Notes under the pieces: model-generated
Seen by the model: only the letters and a program-made list of their open reading frames with translations
The model's database searches: none
Told to the model about the DNA's origin: nothing
Assembly (NCBI GenBank): GCA_964019165.1
Contig: OZ025274.1
Location: 4,316,868 to 4,380,867 of the forward strand
Length of the DNA: 64,000 bases
Reading direction: 5' to 3'
From: Mastigias papua
Taxonomy: Eukaryota; Cnidaria; Scyphozoa; Rhizostomeae; Mastigiidae
Part shown: in pieces, positions 58,342 through 64,000 of the stretch
Layout: each line of letters begins with the position of its first letter
Position numbering within the stretch: position 1 is the stretch's first letter
Program-made: the position numbers and the translations under genes

Positions 58342-58860
58342 TTACGTTCCTTTCTTTAGATCAAGGAGGGCCAATGCGCAAGAAAATCTCTCATGAAAAT
58401 CAATTCCTTTTTCCATCTCTTTCATTTTCTCTTTTGAGTTTACCTCTGGGTGATTAGTTCTTTGATACTGATAAGTCTCATCGTACATTTGCCGTTTCGA
58501 TGTTGAAATGTCAAGGAAGCATGACAAAAATTTCATTTTATTTTCTTCGCAATCTTCAATAATAAAAGATGGATACCCTATGGAACAGTGTCTTTCTTTG
58601 GCTATCCCACAACCATTTTCACCTTTTCCCGCGATCTTGTTTTCATCTCGATGCTTCGCAGCTCCTTTCAATCGCTTCGCTTTTGAGTCACAATGGACCA
58701 AGTGATGCTTCTTTGAACGCCAATCCCTAATTTGCTTCTCATTTACTCCAATATACCTTGCCGTCGCGCGGTTCCCGTATATTTCTGCGTAACAAACTGC
58801 TGCCAGCTTGAACATAATACTATAAGACAAACGCTGTTTCTTCTTCATAGCGTTTTTCAT
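58342..58860 (-). CDS. Small Brinker/Psq-like helix-turn-helix protein, copy 1
   Basis: Single-exon frame of 172 aa from the first ATG (58860-58858); the frame is open further upstream but has no ATG. Residues about 9-50 form a basic helix-turn-helix: RLSYSI.FKLAAVCYAEI then GNRATARYIGVNEKQIRDWR, then SKK. This resembles the Brinker DNA-binding domain and related N-terminal domains of pogo-type proteins. A basic AKRLKGA segment follows, then a variable Cys-containing middle. The C-terminus is FHERFSCALALLDLKKGT. No DDE nuclease domain is present. The paralogue at 62290 shares the HTH almost residue for residue, the KRLKGA segment and the C-terminal motif. Likely a sequence-specific DNA-binding protein; target and function unknown. 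Confidence 0.75.
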   Translation of the reverse strand: MKNAMKKKQRLSYSIMFKLAAVCYAEIYGNRATARYIGVNEKQIRDWRSKKHHLVHCDSKAKRLKGAAKHRDENKIAGKGENGCGIAKERHCSIGYPSFIIEDCEENKMKFLSCFLDISTSKRQMYDETYQYQRTNHPEVNSKEKMKEMEKGIDFHERFSCALALLDLKKGT

Positions 58861-58995
58861 GTTGTTCTTTAGCGTCTTGGAAGCTATCAAGTTACAGCTG
58901 CGACTGACATAATAGTTTAGGTTAATCACAGCCTAGTCTTATGCAATTGAGCGTGATAACTTTTATTCCGTAATGCTTTCAAACCATTGAGCACG
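58861..58995 (-). promoter_or_regulatory. Conserved 5' flank of HTH gene copy 1
   Basis: Read in the gene's direction this holds CATTACGG, AATAAAAGTTATCACGCTCA and TATTATGTCAGT upstream of the start codon. The same words in the same order occur before copy 2 (62186-62264). TTATCACGC contains a GATA core in reverse. ATGTCAGT begins a 7-codon upstream frame ending in TGA. Confidence 0.55.
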
Positions 58996-61900
58996 CACGG
59001 CAAACAAGATCCCTGGTTCATCTATTATTCATTTCGCCTTGAACACCTCACAGTTATGGGCCGACTTGAAACCATGCTAGGAAACCAAGCTAGCACTGCT
59101 GCACGAATACGGCAGTTTCTGATAACCACACTGTCTTAGTGTGCTTAGGAGGTGTAAGTATGGATGATGAGCTAGGAAGCAAGAGAAGATAAAAACTAGC
59201 TGGAACATTTGAAAAGATCGCCTGCTTGAACTCCCCCTTGCTATATCATCGCATTGCATACTCTTTCCTATTTCGAAAGGAAGATCGGAAATTCATATCC
59301 ATAGCATTAATATTGAAGAATTCTCTTATTTGATCATATTATAACTCAGGTGTAGATGAGATTGAACGAAGCTATCTAATGGTTATCTTGACAACAGTGA
59401 TCAATCGCAAATGCCATCCAAATTCGGTAAAGTACTAGCACCGTCACAGGTTAATGTTTTTTGAGTCAAAATCTATGCCACAACTCTTGCATTGGGAGAT
59501 AAAAATAATGACATCCTATTGTATTAATGCAAAAATTTGCCTTGCATAGATCTGAATTGCAACCTTTCATTTCATTATGGTAGCGGTTAAGCCGCAAGTG
59601 TACAGGTGCCGACATGCTAAATCAAGCGCACAAGTCTGACTGCCCAACCATTGATTGGTTTACTATGATCATAATCAGACCTAGCTGTAATCAAAGGTTT
59701 GCAGGAATAATTTCTTAGGTCATGCTATAGGATTCCAAATGATACTGTAAGTCGCAAAATTCGGTTTCAACATATGCGTATGAGGATGGGGGGGGGGGGG
59801 GTTCGGAGGACTGGATTTCCACAGTAGTCCCTCAGTTGGACAGCATTCCATTTTGTTCCACAATATCTTTATAACAGGACAATATTTTCTGCCAAAAATA
59901 TCTTCCGATAAATACGGCTAGACAACAATGGATATATGAAACCATCTTCTATACTGGTCGCACTTCTTATTCAATCGGGCAGACAGTTTGCAGATCCCTA
60001 AATTTTATGTCCCGCTACGCCCATGAGTCTCAATACATATTGAACTGACTTCAGCCACCTCTGCATCTGGGTTGAAATTGTGGAAGCCGCTTTTAGGGTG
60101 GGTTAGACGCACTTAAGAACACCGGACACCTAAAGCGCTCAACAGTACGTAAACAAATTTTGCATCATTATGTGGAGCTGATAGAGAAAGAGCAAAGAGC
60201 TTCCAACTGTATTTAAACAGGTTAGCATGTTCAGCAAAATACTATTGCCGCTATCAACCAAGGGAATGTTTTCAAAATGGTATATCTGAAAATAAACTCG
60301 AGATTAACTTCTTACACCGGTCGAGCGACATCATTCCCTTTCCATAATAACACTGTTACCTGATACAACAAAAGCAGCTAGAAAATACAACAATACTCCT
60401 TCTCAGGCCTATTTCTTTTCATGATTCTTATCCATGGTGTTGCTTTTGCATACTGGTATGTATTGCTAATTTTCGTGCTAAATGTCGGGTCACGTTCTTC
60501 AGCACTATCTAAAACTTAGCAAATACGCGCTCCGTTAGTCTGCATTGATGAAAATACATGTAAGTGCGTAGATAGTAGCAAAATTGCTATTTTCACCTCA
60601 GAGAAATTCGCTTTATGGTTTCAAAACATTCTACAAGCATCATAATAATAACTCATCTAGCGACTTTTCTTTCTTGTAATCTCTACTTATTCTTTACCAT
60701 TCGTATTCTTACACACGGTGACAAAGTGGTGTGTGCTTGTTGACGGTGTATACCAAAGGATCTATGACGAAGAAAACTTGCTAATATGGAGTATCTTCTC
60801 TTGCATTTGAAAGAAACCTCTTTCCTATGTAAAATTCCTATAATGCAATACTCATGAACGAAAGTAGAGCTACCGATACTTTCACGAAATTGTCTACAAA
60901 GCGTACCAAACTTGCACGATCTTTGCACATGAGGCTATTCCGTGTTGTAAAAGCCATTATGTGGTTTGGAGCATGCATTGGGTAGATGATAGATAAGTTA
61001 TATTTTATACAGCTTCTGAAAGAACAGACAAAATCTACCAGTTGCCTTTCTACTCTGCCTATTGCTTTGAAAGGCGCCTACACTTTCCAGATTCTTTTGG
61101 AGAGAGCTCTTTGCCAGTGTTGGATAGCCTAGTGCGTAAAATCATAAGGTTTGACGGTGCTCATTCACTTATGTAGACTTTCTGGGTCATTTTAACCTAC
61201 GACACCCGCATAAAAAGACAAAAACTGAAAGACTAAAACCTAAAACTGATGCGGTAGCACTGAAAACAGCTTCAGAGTGCGACAAAATCCGCTAACGACG
61301 AAAATCGTGTCGGAGACGCTGTAAATTTGACATACTGGTGAGTAGCCCTTATGAGGAGAAAGATACCCCTTATACATTTACCATTGGCTTATACGTTAGT
61401 GAGGTAGTTTGTATTGGAATCTCACAGTGCTGTTTTCTCAATAGATTATTACATTCCTGCAGGGATGGGCTAATTGGTATGTAACCAGCCATTGACCAAT
61501 GAGAGCTATTGATAGTCACCGAGTAACTGGTAAGCCGCAACGGACGTATGCACAATTGCAGAGTTTATTCTCCCGTTGAAATCAAACCAATTTTAACGCA
61601 ACTAGGACGTTATCTCTCTAATCGTTGTAAAGTAATGTATAGTTTGTGAATTGCAGCGTCATCCATTATATTAGGATCCATAAAGTGAAGTGATAAAACC
61701 ACTTCAACAATACATGTATAGCCCATGGCTTTAAAATCGCCGTGTACTATTTGAACCAAAGATAGCCGTGTAGAAAAATGCAGAACAGCTGTGATTTGAA
61801 ATTCTGCTAGACATTTTGACTGCTTTCTATTATCTATTCTTGAACGTTGTTTGATCGTCAAAAGCCCTCATGGATCCACGGGTTTGCATTAAAACTATCT

Positions 61901-62180
61901 AGACATGATATTTATAAACTATACTAGGAAACACAATACAAATCTATATACCAGAAACTCGCATGCTATCCACAGACAAAATAAGCAATATAAAACATTT
62001 CAAACTCTGACCCTGGGTTTATTAGGTTTCTTATATTACCGTTTAGGGTAAGGTGCGTTTTATGTAGATATTCTTCCGCGTACGCGTATTGCCGCTTGCG
62101 ATCATTTACAAGACAAATCACTCTGTAAACTTGCTTGACTTTGCTCAACCACCATTGATTAACCATAATTGTCCATTGAG
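58996..62180 (+). other. Spacer between the divergent HTH genes
   Basis: About 3.2 kb with no recognised gene, transposon end or RNA. A G12 run lies near 59790. Minor frames occur (for example minus strand 61861-61610) without family signature. Confidence 0.45.
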
Positions 62181-62185
62181 CGCAA

Positions 62186-62289
62186 ACCATTACAGAATCT
62201 TGATTATCACGCTTAACTGCGCGGCTTATCATTACAAATCCAGCTGGGTATTATGTCAGTAGCAATTGCAAGAGCTGGCCATAAAGAAC
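62186..62289 (+). promoter_or_regulatory. Conserved 5' flank of HTH gene copy 2
   Basis: Contains CATTACAGAATC, TTGATTATCACGCTTAACTG and TATTATGTCAGTAGCAATTG, matching the flank of copy 1 in order and spacing. The upstream ATG at 62253 opens a 19-codon frame that ends at TAA beyond, and out of frame with, the main ATG at 62290. Confidence 0.55.
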
Positions 62290-62871
62290 ATGAGCCTCGC
62301 TACATGTCCTAAGAGGAAATGTCGCCTATCCTATAGCATAACGTTCAAGTTGGGAGCAGTCAGACATGCTGAAGTAAATGGCAACAGAGCTACTGCAAGG
62401 TACCTGGGTATCAACGAGAAGCAAATCAGAGACTGGAGGTCCAAGAAGTTAAGCTTGATGAACACAAACTGTAATGCAAAGAGACTTAAGGGGGCTGGTA
62501 GACAGATGAATGAAAGATCTGGCAATAGGAGCAGTTTGGAGGCTGACAAACTCAAACATTCAAACTCACAAGCACAGCAACAATCTGTTATTGAAAATAT
62601 AGAAAATATCTTCAGAGAGAAGAGCTTGCAAATGGCAGGAGATGTGATGCATTGCTGGAAGATGAGGAACCCTGTATTCATGCATAGATCAGAAAATCTC
62701 GACATATTTAGAGCCTTTCGACATCCAGCAATGCTTCTGCAAAGCCCAAGGTATGAGTACGGTATCGCAAAAAACTTGGAGAAAGAACGTGAATTTCACG
62801 AAAAAATAACGTGTGCATTGGCCCTATTAGATTTGAAAACACCTATTATTGAGCGTAAATGCGCTGAGTAG
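62290..62871 (+). CDS. Small Brinker/Psq-like helix-turn-helix protein, copy 2
   Basis: Single-exon frame of 193 aa from ATG 62290. The frame is open upstream to a TTG, which was not used. The HTH spans about residues 10-53: CRLSYSITFKLGAVRHAEV then GNRATARYLGINEKQIRDWR, SKK. It is followed by NAKRLKGAG, a Ser/Gln/Asn-rich middle, and a C-terminus with KEREFHEKITCALALLDLKT. Substitutions relative to copy 1 concentrate in the middle, while the HTH and the C-terminal FHE...CALALLDLK block are kept, so both ends look functionally constrained. No nuclease domain. AATAAA follows the stop by 80 bp. Either a lineage-specific regulator or a domesticated transposon DNA-binding module; the sequence does not decide. 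Confidence 0.78.
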   Translation: MSLATCPKRKCRLSYSITFKLGAVRHAEVNGNRATARYLGINEKQIRDWRSKKLSLMNTNCNAKRLKGAGRQMNERSGNRSSLEADKLKHSNSQAQQQSVIENIENIFREKSLQMAGDVMHCWKMRNPVFMHRSENLDIFRAFRHPAMLLQSPRYEYGIAKNLEKEREFHEKITCALALLDLKTPIIERKCAE

Positions 62872-62951
62872 TCATTTCATGTAGATATATAAATATATAA
62901 AAGACTTAAACTCTGCTTTCTTATGATCATTTCCCGTAGACCTCTTTTGCC

Positions 62952-62957
62952 AATAAA
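62952..62957 (+). terminator. Poly(A) signal AATAAA, HTH gene copy 2
   Basis: First AATAAA after the stop codon, 80 bp downstream. Confidence 0.55.
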
Positions 62958-63307
62958 GGCATCCGATACACTTGTGCATTATATGAGCCATTGACCGACG
63001 CACTCTATACAGTAACAGCGGTAATACATATCTAAGAAGGAAGGTGAATAGAAGGAAAGATGTCCATATAATTAGTACTAAAGATTTCGTACAAAATTGA
63101 GTGAGTGACATGACTTCATGAATATGTGCCCATCTAGAAGTAGTGTCATTACATCTTTTCAACAGATAATCGGTAAGCGAGCTTCTAGCTTCATCCTAGA
63201 CCCCTATTCCCTTCTTGACGCCTTTTCCTGTCAAAGTTGAAAGAAATCCGTGCACCATACATCTTATTATTATGATAACAGTACAAATGAACATATAAAT
63301 ATATATA

Positions 63308-64000
<693 letters not shown>

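Overview
The window is AT-rich invertebrate animal DNA: GT-AG introns of 0.3-10 kb, metazoan gene families, and a heavy load of cut-and-paste transposons, MITEs, LINE relics and one large LTR retrotransposon. The phylum cannot be fixed from this sequence; a cnidarian or another non-bilaterian or marine invertebrate is plausible, but that is inference. Exon models were built by hand from conserved splice sites, reading phase and comparison between the two paralogues. In every multi-exon gene the summed exon lengths give an uninterrupted frame.

Layout. (1) 133-14292 (+): complete 13-exon SLC13-family Na+/dicarboxylate-citrate cotransporter gene (copy A, 670 aa). (2) 14293-21306: intergenic, with a TA-flanked MITE, a decayed LINE, two solo LTRs and a foldback-type element that ends about 280 bp before the next gene. 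(3) 21307-46362 (+): second complete SLC13 gene (copy B, 650 aa) with the same 13 exons and intron phases, so A and B are a head-to-tail tandem duplication. Intron 1 of B is 10.2 kb because it holds a minus-strand Ty3/gypsy element. That element is split by a hAT element with a perfect 8-bp target duplication, and the hAT is itself split by a PIF/Harbinger element. A second nest (Tc1-type MITE inside a hAT element) follows at 29872-30559. A Tigger/pogo remnant and a LINE remnant lie in intron 12. (4) 48904-53066 (+): malectin (4 exons, 281 aa). (5) 56358-57596 (+): PEX11-gamma (3 exons, 238 aa). (6) 58342-62871: two divergent paralogous single-exon genes for small proteins with a Brinker/Psq-like helix-turn-helix. 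They share a C-terminal motif and a conserved 5' flank arranged as an inverted repeat.

The host genes do unrelated jobs: plasma-membrane carboxylate uptake, ER N-glycan quality control, peroxisome membrane shaping and probable DNA binding. Nothing here looks like a metabolic cluster. The less ordinary signals are: the inverted duplication of helix-turn-helix genes with a shared upstream block; an apparent -1 frameshift heptamer plus pseudoknot at the gag/pol junction of the retroelement; a minisatellite that carries a decoy 3' splice site in each unit next to the last SLC13-A exon; an N-glycosylation sequon repeat in SLC13-A; and a changed substrate-site motif (TPPN to GPSN) in SLC13-B.
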